Assembly (NCBI GenBank): GCA_964487845.1 | Contig: CAZASK010000022.1 | Span: 1 to 24,473 of the forward strand | Direction of reading: 5' to 3' | DNA: 24,473 nucleotides | Source: CAZASK01 sp964487845 | GTDB lineage: Bacteria > Chlamydiota > Chlamydiia > Chlamydiales > FEN-1388 | Shown: in pieces, positions 9,006 to 16,993 of the stretch | Position numbering within the stretch: position 1 is the first letter of the stretch | Layout of the letters: every line of letters starts with the position of its first letter | Program-made: the position numbers and the translations under genes | The notes under the pieces: model-generated | Told to the model about the DNA's origin: nothing | The model's database searches: none | The model's input: only the letters and a program-made list of their open reading frames with translations

Positions 9006-9912
9006 ATTGTGTAACGCTTCTTTCTATTTCTCGATTGCTCATGGGGGAGCTACGCCAAAGAAAGCTCTTCATGAAGCTACACTTTTCGAAAAATGTTTCT
9101 GTATTTTCTTGCGAAAATAGAACGTGCAAGTGCCAGTGTGGAACTGTTTGTGCAGCATCATATCCTGACTTGTGTATCATATACACGTGTTTGATATTTG
9201 TTCTTGCTTGTAAAAAGTGAGTGATAAGTTTCTGTGCGAGTGACATAGACTCACAATATTCTTCTTTTGTTACTTCACCAAACGTTGGTCGATGTTCTTT
9301 TGGAACGATAAGAAAATGGAGTTTTTCCCCATCTCCAAATCCTATAGGAGCGTAATTAATGAGCGCGTTCACCTTTTTCCCAGTGAGCACCCACTGCTTT
9401 TCTAGGGTTTCTTTTTTGCAAAATGGATCATCGCCTTTTTCACAAGAAGAGAGCTGTGGGGTATATTCAGGAAGCTTTTCAAATAATGTTTTATGTTTAT
9501 TAAAGTAGATTTTATAATTTTCTGAAGGTGTTGAAATACCTCCAAATGCCATTCTCTGCAGAACTTGTATGAGTTGGATCAGGCGACCGATAGGAGTTTG
9601 GCATGTTTGATAAGGTATAATCTCCCATGCAAAGGGGTGTGAATTTAGTGTTCCATATACTGCATACTGCTCTGCAAAGTCGCTTTTTTTCCATATATGG
9701 AGAATGCGCTGCAGATGATCATATGAGTCTTCATGGTTTTTTGTGGTCCAGTGTTCCCATGATGCCTCTGGGATTGTCACGCAAAGCGATAAATCTTGGA
9801 GTGGTTTTTCTGGGATTGTTGTGATCGGAGCTGGTTTGTTCTGCGAAAAAAGTATACTTGAAGTCGCACATGAGGAAACGAAAAAAGTAAAAAGCACTGT
9901 TAGATAGATCAT
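8962..9912 (-). CDS. HIT-domain protein, putative lipoprotein
   Basis: A 316-residue protein with a histidine-triad (HIT) nucleotide-binding/hydrolase domain in its C-terminal half. The triad is H259-W-H261-L-H263 within QTVPHWHLHV, preceded by HFLIVPKEHRPTF (199-211), the usual HIT strand and turn. HIT enzymes act on nucleoside phosphoramidates, dinucleoside polyphosphates or adenylated residues. The N-terminus is a short hydrophobic segment ending in VSSC with C15 as a possible lipobox cysteine, suggesting export and lipid anchoring; it lacks the usual positive residues, so this is tentative. Residues 25-160 match no family I recognise. It starts 17 bases after the ubiquitin-protease stop, implying co-transcription, though no clear Shine-Dalgarno is visible. 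Exported HIT proteins are unusual. Confidence 0.85.
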   Translation of the reverse strand: MIYLTVLFTFFVSSCATSSILFSQNKPAPITTIPEKPLQDLSLCVTIPEASWEHWTTKNHEDSYDHLQRILHIWKKSDFAEQYAVYGTLNSHPFAWEIIPYQTCQTPIGRLIQLIQVLQRMAFGGISTPSENYKIYFNKHKTLFEKLPEYTPQLSSCEKGDDPFCKKETLEKQWVLTGKKVNALINYAPIGFGDGEKLHFLIVPKEHRPTFGEVTKEEYCESMSLAQKLITHFLQARTNIKHVYMIHKSGYDAAQTVPHWHLHVLFSQENTETFFEKCSFMKSFLWRSSPMSNREIERSVTQFRKELLSENQSPQS

Positions 9913-9928
9913 GACATTGATTGTACAG

Positions 9929-11311
9929 CTATTTTGATTTTAGACGATAAAAAAATATATAACCATTTTTTACTATGTCTTCAGCTGCATTTGGAGTAGG
10001 ATGCACTGCAGAATCATTATATTGTATGTAGTGTCCTTTGTCATTTCTTGCGTAGGTGTAATAGTGGCCAGAATCTGGTGTTTCTCCTTGATGCACAATT
10101 ACTGAAGCCAACTCATATTGAGCAAATGTATTTGATGCAAGATTGCCTACGCGCATCTGGAGTTGATCAATGATTGGAATTTCATCAGAGATTTTAAGGC
10201 TTTTGTGGTTTTCTACATTGTAAGAAAATCGTTTAAGCATAACGGGCAATATTTGAGGAGGGACATTTTCTATTGCATATCTATCTTGCATGGTTTGCTG
10301 GATAGTGCCTCTGCACGGAATAGAAATGATAGGAGTGTTTTCTACTAGATATCCATTCGTTGCGAGTTCATCTTGTCGGTGTATATATGTGGGTTTGATA
10401 GAGAGGATTTCTAGAATTTTTAAGCAGGCGTTGTTGGCATCAGCAGCTGATCTTTCTTGAGCTTCCATGCCGCATTCTATACAGAGGTTGCGCAGTTTGT
10501 TGATGGTTTTTTTCTTGACAGTCTTTTTTTCTAAAATTTTTAAGGTTTTTTCAAGAGCGATTTTTGCTTTATTTTTCTTTTGAAGGAAGAGCTGTATGCG
10601 TTTAATATCTTCTTGTATTACAGGAGTATAGCCTTCGATATGTACATTGTTTTCGGCTACAGAGCACACTTCATTGAGATGGGTTTTGAGGAGGTTTGGA
10701 GAGCTATTTTCCAAAATGAATTCTAATGCACTGTCCTTGCTGTGACCAGTTGCTACTAAATATATGTATGCATCGCGGATAGGCTGTTTACTATCTCTTG
10801 AGGGGTTTTTCAAAAAATGGGTGGTTACATAATCCGTGTGCTGCGCGTTCTGAAGGCCGCAATAGCCGGCTAAGCGTATCGCTTGGAGTGAAGCGTTGAG
10901 GTAGCAAGAATTCCCGCCATTTTCGATGCCGAAACCATTCACTTGACTAGGTTTAGAATCTGTTTTCTTTGAATCCGTTTTCTTTTTTTTCTTGTTTCTT
11001 TCTTCCGCGATGGTGGTGAAATATACTTCCAGAGCTTTTCTGCTTTTTTTACCAAGCGAAATTTTTTTCTTGCCGATCTTCAAGGAAGAGTTGATTTTTA
11101 CGCGTATTTTCTTCTTTTTCTGTTTGCAATGAACGAGAATGGAGCCAGATGTATTTTGAAGAGTCGATTGTAAGGTGGCAGATATTTTCTTGTCTGTATT
11201 TGTAACATCGGCAAGGAAAAATGATCGCGCTGTTTTCTTTGATGAATCAAATGTTTTTTCTACAAATGAACGAAACTCACTTTTTAGATCACTTGTGTTT
11301 GACTGTATCAT
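9929..11311 (-). CDS. Ubiquitin-specific protease (USP/C19 deubiquitinase)
   Basis: A 460-residue protein with a eukaryotic-type USP catalytic core, predicted to cleave ubiquitin or a ubiquitin-like protein from targets. The Cys box is GIENGGNSCYLN with nucleophile C136 and oxyanion-type N131 five residues earlier. The His box is SGHYYTY with H416, followed by YND (431-433) as acidic partner and a GYIFFYRLK ending. The internal PVMLKRFSYN (356-365) is the classic USP strand. A lysine-rich, probably helical insertion lies at about 233-275. The N-terminal 120 residues are Ser/Thr/Lys-rich with no signal peptide, compatible with a type III secreted effector, but secretion is inferred. Its ATG overlaps the upstream GIY-YIG stop (ATGA). 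Bacteria have no ubiquitin, so a host target and eukaryotic ancestry are likely. Confidence 0.92.
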   Translation of the reverse strand: MIQSNTSDLKSEFRSFVEKTFDSSKKTARSFFLADVTNTDKKISATLQSTLQNTSGSILVHCKQKKKKIRVKINSSLKIGKKKISLGKKSRKALEVYFTTIAEERNKKKKKTDSKKTDSKPSQVNGFGIENGGNSCYLNASLQAIRLAGYCGLQNAQHTDYVTTHFLKNPSRDSKQPIRDAYIYLVATGHSKDSALEFILENSSPNLLKTHLNEVCSVAENNVHIEGYTPVIQEDIKRIQLFLQKKNKAKIALEKTLKILEKKTVKKKTINKLRNLCIECGMEAQERSAADANNACLKILEILSIKPTYIHRQDELATNGYLVENTPIISIPCRGTIQQTMQDRYAIENVPPQILPVMLKRFSYNVENHKSLKISDEIPIIDQLQMRVGNLASNTFAQYELASVIVHQGETPDSGHYYTYARNDKGHYIQYNDSAVHPTPNAAEDIVKNGYIFFYRLKSK

Positions 11312-12627
11312 TTGTTTTTATGGTGCTTTATTATGGCTTTATAGAGCTGTCGTATTTTTTGGACTGTCTCTTTCAAGTGCGGATGTGCTTTTTCGATTTT
11401 TTTTATGTTCTTTTTAGAGAAGTGAGCACTACTTGAATTACCATTATAACCATTATTATGTGAGTTAAATATGAGGATGTTGCTGTGTTCAAGTTCTTCC
11501 GCAAGGTGACCTTGTTCAGGAGCTAATGTTCCAAGGATACGCAGTTCAAAATCTTGTGGGCGCGCTTTGATCGCTTTTTGCCATGGTGCAATTTTGTTTT
11601 TGTAAATGGGGTTATTGGGGTTATTAACGAATGTCATTTCAGATGATACACGCTGTTTTAGCGCAGTAATCGTTTTCCCAATATAGTGTTTTTTTGTTTT
11701 CGTGTCGTAATAATCGTAAATTACATTCTTAGTATTTGGGCTTCTTGGATGGTTGGAATAATCAGGCTTTACTTCACCCCTATGATTGACAAAAAAGCGG
11801 ATCGGCTTTTTATTCATATGCGCGTCATGCGTATTATTTTTTAAATTCTCGTATGCCTTTTGTGTTATTTCTAAAATAGTATAATAATCTTGCTCAGAGA
11901 ATGGTTTTTTTTCTGCTCCACCGCCACCCCCAGCTCTTCTATTCAAAAGCCGGTGCAGTTTATTTTGTTTGGCAAGCTTGTACTTTTTTAGTGCAATGGT
12001 AAACTTTTCCACCTTTGCTAATAATTTTTTTGGAACACCGAGGTAAATAAAGCCGTATTTGACGGGTTTATTTTCAGCAAAAGCAATTTCTAGCTTCTGA
12101 TTTAAAGGCGTTTTTTCTTTTCTTCTGTATTTTCCTGCGTAGGCGTTGCATTCAGCTCCTAGTTTGCCGTCTTTACCAATATACGTATGATCATCTGCTT
12201 GTATGTTATAAACATTGGATTGATTGTTTTCTTGCAGCTGAGAGAGTAGAGGATCTGTTTCACTTTGCTTGTTTACACTTTTTCTGAGCTTTTTTAGCTT
12301 TTTTGCCCGCTCATGTTTTTCGAATGATTGCAGTAGAGTGGTCGACTTATCAGGCGGTGTTGTTATATATTCGTGAAGACGCATATAAGCTTTTGCGCCG
12401 ATATCTGTTGGTGTATCCTTTTCGCCAATTTTAACAGGTGATGGAGTTTCTACCTTGTTTTTTGCTGTTTTTTTTGCTGATATTGGAGTCGTCACTTCTG
12501 CAGCAATATTGCTCTTAGTTCGCTGTATTTCTTGTGGAGCGCTTTGCGGTGCTTTCATAATGAGCGACTGAGATCGGTCGAATAACGGCGTGTTCTCAAA
12601 AAAATCAGGTCTTGGTATTGAATTCAT
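11308..12627 (-). CDS. GIY-YIG domain protein with long unknown N-terminus
   Basis: A 439-residue protein whose C-terminal part is a GIY-YIG nuclease fold. VIY (302-304) stands for GIY and YIG is at 315-317. R326 follows on the helix, a glutamate lies in the 377-380 cluster, and GYN occurs at 393-395. These are the expected catalytic tyrosine, arginine and glutamate positions of the family, so nuclease activity is plausible. Residues 1-290 are unrecognised: Ser/Thr/Pro-rich at the start, lysine-rich at 105-120, with a GGGGG run at 233-237 that may be a linker. No transmembrane segment or signal peptide is seen. It is first in a cassette with the ubiquitin protease (ATGA overlap) and the HIT protein. 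A mobile-element nuclease or a secreted effector are both possible. Confidence 0.82.
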   Translation of the reverse strand: MNSIPRPDFFENTPLFDRSQSLIMKAPQSAPQEIQRTKSNIAAEVTTPISAKKTAKNKVETPSPVKIGEKDTPTDIGAKAYMRLHEYITTPPDKSTTLLQSFEKHERAKKLKKLRKSVNKQSETDPLLSQLQENNQSNVYNIQADDHTYIGKDGKLGAECNAYAGKYRRKEKTPLNQKLEIAFAENKPVKYGFIYLGVPKKLLAKVEKFTIALKKYKLAKQNKLHRLLNRRAGGGGGAEKKPFSEQDYYTILEITQKAYENLKNNTHDAHMNKKPIRFFVNHRGEVKPDYSNHPRSPNTKNVIYDYYDTKTKKHYIGKTITALKQRVSSEMTFVNNPNNPIYKNKIAPWQKAIKARPQDFELRILGTLAPEQGHLAEELEHSNILIFNSHNNGYNGNSSSAHFSKKNIKKIEKAHPHLKETVQKIRQLYKAIIKHHKNK

Positions 12628-12655
12628 AATTTTATTTTTAGTTATTTTTATAACG

Positions 12656-12685
12656 ATTCTATCACATTTGTCTCATTAATGTCAT
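12656..12685 (-). promoter_or_regulatory. Putative sigma70-type promoter of the GIY-YIG/USP/HIT cassette
   Basis: On the minus strand ATGACA (12680-12685, five of six matches to TTGACA) is separated by 18 bases from TAGAAT (12656-12661, five of six matches to TATAAT). Transcription would begin near 12649, leaving a leader of about 22 bases before the ATG at 12627. It lies in the AT-rich 143-base gap between divergent genes. This is a visual consensus match only. Confidence 0.45.
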
Positions 12686-12756
12686 TGTTAATAGTCTTTG
12701 TTTAGTAGTTTTTTTATTCGAATTACTAGGCCCTTTTCATATTTTACAGATATCGG

Positions 12757-12762
12757 TATAGT
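12757..12762 (+). promoter_or_regulatory. Possible -10 box before the nfeD-floA operon
   Basis: TATAGT (five of six matches) is preceded at 17 bases by TTTTCA (12734-12739, four of six). It is so close to the ATG at 12771 that the mRNA would be nearly leaderless, and no Shine-Dalgarno is visible there. The real promoter may therefore lie elsewhere in the gap. Low certainty. Confidence 0.25.
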
Positions 12763-12770
12763 CACAGTTA

Positions 12771-14348
12771 ATGAAAACAAAGCTCGTACTACTATTCATT
12801 TTTTTCTTGAATATAACAGCTCTCCTTAAGGCGAGTAGCTCTGTATTGGATTCTTCTTTTGAGTCCCGATTGCAAAAGATGTTGCAACAAAGCGACAATA
12901 ATCATGTAGGCAGGCTCTTGATCGATGATAGGCAAAATGGCATTAGTCAAGCTACGTGGCTCTACGTGAATGCGGCCTTGAATCATTACAAAAAAACCAA
13001 GCCTGTATGTATCGTTCTCGAGCTGAATACTCCAGGTGGAGAGGTGTTTGCAGCACAACGTATCTCAGATGCGCTCAAAGAAATGGACACACAGTATGAA
13101 TGTCCTGTGATTGCCTATATTAATAATTGGGCGATATCTGCCGGTGCTATGCTTGCCTATTCGTGTAGATTTATCGTGATCGCAAAAGATGCGAGCATGG
13201 GTGCTGCAGAGCCAGTGCAGGTGAATCCAGCAGACGGAGCAATGGAGGCAGCATCGGAAAAGGTGAATTCAGCACTCCGTACTGATTTTGCAAATCGCGC
13301 AGCCTATTTTGGAAGAAATCCAGATATCGCAGAAGCCATGGTAGATAAAGATGTCATTTTAGTAAGAAGGCATGGCTCGATTCTCAAATTGCACTCAGAA
13401 GATGAAATTATACGGCAAGGACATTCGCCAGATGAGATTATTTCTACAAAAGGAAAGCTGCTGACACTCACGGCAGAGCAAATGATCCAGCTTGGAGTGG
13501 CTGATAAGATGCTTCAGCCAATACCTCACCAAATGCTTTCTGATACAGAAGAGCAATCAGGGCAATATCCTTTAGACAAAACAGCACTTGCGCAAATAGA
13601 ACCACTGAATGCTCTTGTTGGATGTGTTATAGAAACATATCAGATGAATTGGCAAACCCATTTTTTTGCATATCTGGCAACACCTGCAGTATCATCGATT
13701 CTTTTTTTAGCGATGCTGGTCGGTTTTTATGTAGAGATAAGTAGTGGTGGTTTTGGCGTTGCTGGTGTTGTGGCAGTTACAAGTCTATTTCTCATTCTCT
13801 TGTCTAGCTTTGCCATGGAAGCCATACATTGGCTAGAACCATTGTTATTATTGTTTGGCATGATCTTAATAGCTCTTGAAGTCTTCTTTTTTCCTACTTT
13901 AGGTTTATTAGGAGTGCTAGGAGCTCTATTTTTGATAGTCGGTTTGATGGGAATGATGCTTCCAGGGGTGGGTGCGGTTCAATTTGATGGAGCATCACTC
14001 AATGCGGCTGGTGAATATGTGCTTACGCGATTAGGTTGGCTGTCGGCCTCACTTCTTCTTGCTTGCGTGATCATCGCGCTCTTGAGTCGGTATATGATGC
14101 CGCAGTTTCACTTGTTTAAGCGATTCATTCTTGAGGATACACCACGCGTACAGGGTAATCAACCGGAGAAGATGCCAAAAATAGGAGCAGCTGCTATTGT
14201 ACTTGCCACTCTGCGCCCAGCAGGCACTATTGTCATTGACTCGTGTATGTATGATGCCATGAGCTCTGGTAGTTTTATAGAAAGTGGTAAGGCTGTTCGC
14301 ATTGTTAGAATTGAAGGTGCAAAAATTGTAGTAGAAGAAAGTGTATGA
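12771..14348 (+). CDS. NfeD-family membrane-bound ClpP-class serine protease
   Basis: A long-form NfeD (NfeD1b-type), 525 residues: an exported ClpP-fold protease domain, a membrane block and a C-terminal OB-fold domain. A signal segment covers residues 1-21. The protease domain (about 45-260) carries NTPGG (86-90), nucleophile S123 in ISAGAM, the ASMGAAEPV stretch (141-149) and K164. S123 and K164 lie 41 residues apart, the same spacing as the Ser-Lys dyad of the archaeal homologue PH1510. Hydrophobic segments fill about 300-440, and a small beta domain fills 468-525. In related operons this protein works with flotillin/stomatin partners in membrane quality control. Its stop overlaps the next start as ATGA. 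The protease call is strong; the substrate is unknown. Confidence 0.92.
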   Translation: MKTKLVLLFIFFLNITALLKASSSVLDSSFESRLQKMLQQSDNNHVGRLLIDDRQNGISQATWLYVNAALNHYKKTKPVCIVLELNTPGGEVFAAQRISDALKEMDTQYECPVIAYINNWAISAGAMLAYSCRFIVIAKDASMGAAEPVQVNPADGAMEAASEKVNSALRTDFANRAAYFGRNPDIAEAMVDKDVILVRRHGSILKLHSEDEIIRQGHSPDEIISTKGKLLTLTAEQMIQLGVADKMLQPIPHQMLSDTEEQSGQYPLDKTALAQIEPLNALVGCVIETYQMNWQTHFFAYLATPAVSSILFLAMLVGFYVEISSGGFGVAGVVAVTSLFLILLSSFAMEAIHWLEPLLLLFGMILIALEVFFFPTLGLLGVLGALFLIVGLMGMMLPGVGAVQFDGASLNAAGEYVLTRLGWLSASLLLACVIIALLSRYMMPQFHLFKRFILEDTPRVQGNQPEKMPKIGAAAIVLATLRPAGTIVIDSCMYDAMSSGSFIESGKAVRIVRIEGAKIVVEESV

Positions 14349-14815
14349 TACCGTTTATTTTTTTATTAGTTGGTGTGGTTTTGCTCTTTTTAGAGTTTTA
14401 TACTCCAGGAGGGCTTCTTGCCACAGCTGGAGTAGTCTCTGTTGTTCTTTCTGTTGTAACATTTGTGACAACGAGTGATTCACTTGTGCATATCATCCTT
14501 TTTATTCTATTTGCGGCATCTCTTGTAGGCGCTTCTATCTGGTTTGCTCTTTATAGAATTAAGCGATCTGCAAAAGATAACACGTTTTACTTAGCGGCTG
14601 ATCAGGAGGGGTATTGTGCCGCCTCTTTTAATCAAGCACTTGTTGGGAAGACAGCAGAAGCGCTGACTGACCTTGGCCCTTCAGGGTTCATTCTCGTAGA
14701 TGGCGTGCGATATCAAGCCAGATCACGAGGTGGCTATGTCGATCGTGGACAGAGGGTGGAAATCATCGGTGGCGACGGCGCTCACATCATTGTTCGAACT
14801 ATTAAGTTGAGGTAG
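14345..14815 (+). CDS. Short NfeD-family membrane protein
   Basis: A 156-residue membrane protein with two or three N-terminal transmembrane segments (about residues 2-70) and a C-terminal OB-fold NfeD domain (about 90-155). That domain contains the family's VGKTAEALTDLGPSGFILVDG-type strand pattern followed by VDRGQRVEIIG. There is no protease domain, which makes it the truncated NfeD form usually paired with flotillin-type scaffold proteins. It starts inside the stop codon of the longer NfeD gene and ends 4 bases before floA, so the three are almost certainly co-translated parts of one membrane-microdomain module. Confidence 0.92.
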   Translation: MIPFIFLLVGVVLLFLEFYTPGGLLATAGVVSVVLSVVTFVTTSDSLVHIILFILFAASLVGASIWFALYRIKRSAKDNTFYLAADQEGYCAASFNQALVGKTAEALTDLGPSGFILVDGVRYQARSRGGYVDRGQRVEIIGGDGAHIIVRTIKLR

Positions 14816-14819
14816 GTGT

Positions 14820-15839
14820 ATGACGAATTATGCTCTTATAGCAGAGGTCTCTGGAGAATTTTCACTTTTGCTTGTGTTGCTCGCAATATGCGCGCTGATT
14901 ATGTTGGCAATCATGGGGAAATTTATCAGCCTATGGTTTCAGGCCTTTGTATCAGGCACTCCCATTTCATTATTCAATATTATAGGAATGAGTCTGAGAA
15001 AAATTCCACCGCGCATCATTGTCAACGCAAGAATTAACTCATATAAAGCAGGACTCAAGCTTATCACAGTAGCAGACTTAGAAACACATTATCTAGCTGG
15101 CGGACGTGTGCTTGATGTGGTCGCCGCTTTGATAGCAGCGGAAAAAGCAAATATTTCTCTCGATTGGAAAAGGGCTACTGCGATCGATCTTGCAGGAAGA
15201 GAAATACTCGATGCTGTAAAAACATCCGTAAATCCAAAGGTAATTGACTGTCCAGATCACGCACGAGGTGATTATATTACTGGCGTTGCAAAAGATGGGG
15301 TGCAACTGCGCTGTCGTGCTCGTGTGACTGTACGTACAAATATTGCTCAGCTCGTAGGTGGAGCGACGGAAGAGACAATCATTGCACGAGTCGGGGAGGG
15401 AATTATTGGCGCCATCGGCGCTGCCGAAACGCATCTTATTGTGCTGGAAAATCCACAGCTAATTTCAAAGCGTGTGCTTGAAAAGGGATTGGATGCACAA
15501 ACTGCATTTGAAATCTTATCAATCGATATTGCTGATATTGTGATTGGAGAAAACATTGGTGCCAAGTTGCGTGCTGACAAAGCTGAATCAGATAAGCGGA
15601 TTGCGCAGGCAAAAGCTGAGGAAAGAAGAACAATGGCAGTTGCGATGGAGCAGGAAAATAGCGCTGAAGTAAAGAAGATGGAAGCGAAATATATCGAAGC
15701 ACAGGCTACTGTGCCCATGGCAATGGCTGAAGCATTTCGCTCAGGAAAGTTAGGAGTCATGGATTATTTTCGTATGGAAAATATCCAGTCAGATACAAAA
15801 ATGCGCAAATCATTTGCAAATGAACAATCTACTCCATAA
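14820..15839 (+). CDS. floA: Flotillin-like scaffold protein FloA
   Basis: A 339-residue membrane-associated SPFH-like protein that forms lipid-microdomain assemblies (B. subtilis FloA is 331 residues). One N-terminal hydrophobic hairpin lies at about 14-42, followed by the FloA-typical ISLFNIIGMSLRKIPPR stretch. The central SPFH core contains LAGGRVLDVVAALIAAEKA. An Ala/Glu-rich coiled coil lies at about 255-300, and the C-terminus carries the conserved DYFRMENIQSDTKMR. AGGTAGG sits just before the ATG. It follows two NfeD genes, the usual arrangement for this family. Recognition is strong. Confidence 0.96.
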   Translation: MTNYALIAEVSGEFSLLLVLLAICALIMLAIMGKFISLWFQAFVSGTPISLFNIIGMSLRKIPPRIIVNARINSYKAGLKLITVADLETHYLAGGRVLDVVAALIAAEKANISLDWKRATAIDLAGREILDAVKTSVNPKVIDCPDHARGDYITGVAKDGVQLRCRARVTVRTNIAQLVGGATEETIIARVGEGIIGAIGAAETHLIVLENPQLISKRVLEKGLDAQTAFEILSIDIADIVIGENIGAKLRADKAESDKRIAQAKAEERRTMAVAMEQENSAEVKKMEAKYIEAQATVPMAMAEAFRSGKLGVMDYFRMENIQSDTKMRKSFANEQSTP

Positions 15840-15851
15840 TAGGAGAAGCTA

Positions 15852-16298
15852 ATGATGAGCATGTTTATAGCGATAGCGGTCGTCGGATATGTTGTGTGGA
15901 CTGTCGTGTACGATATTTTCTTTAAGAAAATGAACTTTCCTCAGCATGAATCAGATCTATCGAAGCGCACCGTGCGTAGATATGAAGAGGAGGAAGATTA
16001 TGAAACATCTGCTCCTTCTTCTCTTGATGAATTATCAAACGATAGAATTTCTACTCATCCGGATGAAAAATTTGTATTTCAGGCAACTCTTGATACTTTT
16101 GCACAGAAAACAGCTATTGAAGATCGTAGCCTAGATATTCATCTCACTGCGCCTGATGAGCATTTTTTTTCACATAAGAAGAAAAGAGCGATGCATCCAC
16201 TAATAGGTCAATATAGATCGAAGCGGTCATTGATTATCGCAAAAGAAATTATTGATCCTCCTTTGAGTTTGCGAGAGGGATATGGGAACTATCGCTAA
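15852..16298 (+). CDS. Small membrane-anchored protein of unknown function
   Basis: I do not recognise this 148-residue protein. One hydrophobic segment (about 4-24) should anchor it, leaving a charged, mostly hydrophilic tail. The tail has an acidic patch (EEEEDYE around 45-51), a basic KKKR stretch and a C-terminal half rich in charged residues. AGGAG is suitably placed before tandem ATG codons at 15852 and 15855. It begins 12 bases after floA and overlaps yggS by 17 bases, so it belongs to the floA operon and could be a FloA-associated accessory factor. That role is inferred only from position. Confidence 0.75.
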   Translation: MMSMFIAIAVVGYVVWTVVYDIFFKKMNFPQHESDLSKRTVRRYEEEEDYETSAPSSLDELSNDRISTHPDEKFVFQATLDTFAQKTAIEDRSLDIHLTAPDEHFFSHKKKRAMHPLIGQYRSKRSLIIAKEIIDPPLSLREGYGNYR

Positions 16299-16950
16299 TG
16301 CTTTAAAAGAGATACAAAAGAGTATCGAAGAGCACAGTGTAGATCATACAGCGCGTCTTGTATGCGTATCTAAAAAACAGTCCGTTCAAGATATCATGGA
16401 GGTGTATGCTGCAGGAGTTCGGGATTTCGGAGAAAGTCGTGTGCAAGAACTTGTGGAAAAACAAACGCAGCTTCCTGGGGATATTCGCTGGCATTTTATA
16501 GGATCGCTTCAAACCAATAAAGTGAGAAAAATTATTGGCCATGTCCATCTGATTCATTCTGTAGATTCTCAGGCGCTTTTAGAAAAAATTGCTGCTGTCA
16601 GCTGCGAAATGGATGTTGTCACTTCAGTGCTGCTACAAGTCAATACTTCACATGAACAATCCAAGCATGGTTTTTTTGAAGATGAATTAATGGAGCTCTT
16701 TCCCACTCTTTTCAGGAAAAGCCATATCAAAATAATTGGGTTGATGACGATGGCAGCAGAACGCAAGGTGGTTGGAGATGATGCAGTTCGATTATCGTTT
16801 CAAAAGCTAGCCCTTCTACGAAAAAAGCTGGAGACATATTTTTCTATTACGCTCCCAGAGCTTTCCATGGGCATGTCACAAGATTATCTATTAGCGATAC
16901 AAGAAGATGCAACGCTCCTTCGTATTGGCTCTTCCATTTTCAGAAAATAG
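16282..16950 (+). CDS. yggS: PLP homeostasis protein YggS/PROSC family
   Basis: A 222-residue single-domain PLP-binding protein of the YggS/PLPBP family, which buffers intracellular pyridoxal 5'-phosphate and has no established catalytic role. The PLP lysine is K31 in VCVSKKQS. Family blocks follow in order: FGESRVQE, WHFIGSLQTNKVRKI, GLMTMAA, LSMGMSQDY and RIGSSIF. GAGAGGG precedes the ATG, which lies within the end of the preceding gene (17-base overlap). It is last in the nfeD-floA operon. It is complete and of normal length. Confidence 0.95.
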   Translation: MGTIANALKEIQKSIEEHSVDHTARLVCVSKKQSVQDIMEVYAAGVRDFGESRVQELVEKQTQLPGDIRWHFIGSLQTNKVRKIIGHVHLIHSVDSQALLEKIAAVSCEMDVVTSVLLQVNTSHEQSKHGFFEDELMELFPTLFRKSHIKIIGLMTMAAERKVVGDDAVRLSFQKLALLRKKLETYFSITLPELSMGMSQDYLLAIQEDATLLRIGSSIFRK

Positions 16951-16993
16951 TTGTGTACATTTACCACACAAGAGTTGAGAATCGCCTGGCAGA

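Noticed and set aside
15347..15760. A 137-codon frame antisense to floA
   Set aside because: Mirror of the Ala/Glu-rich FloA coiled coil; no independent coding signal.
16951..16971. Hairpin after yggS as a terminator
   Set aside because: A 6-bp A/T-rich stem with no T-run; not convincing alone.
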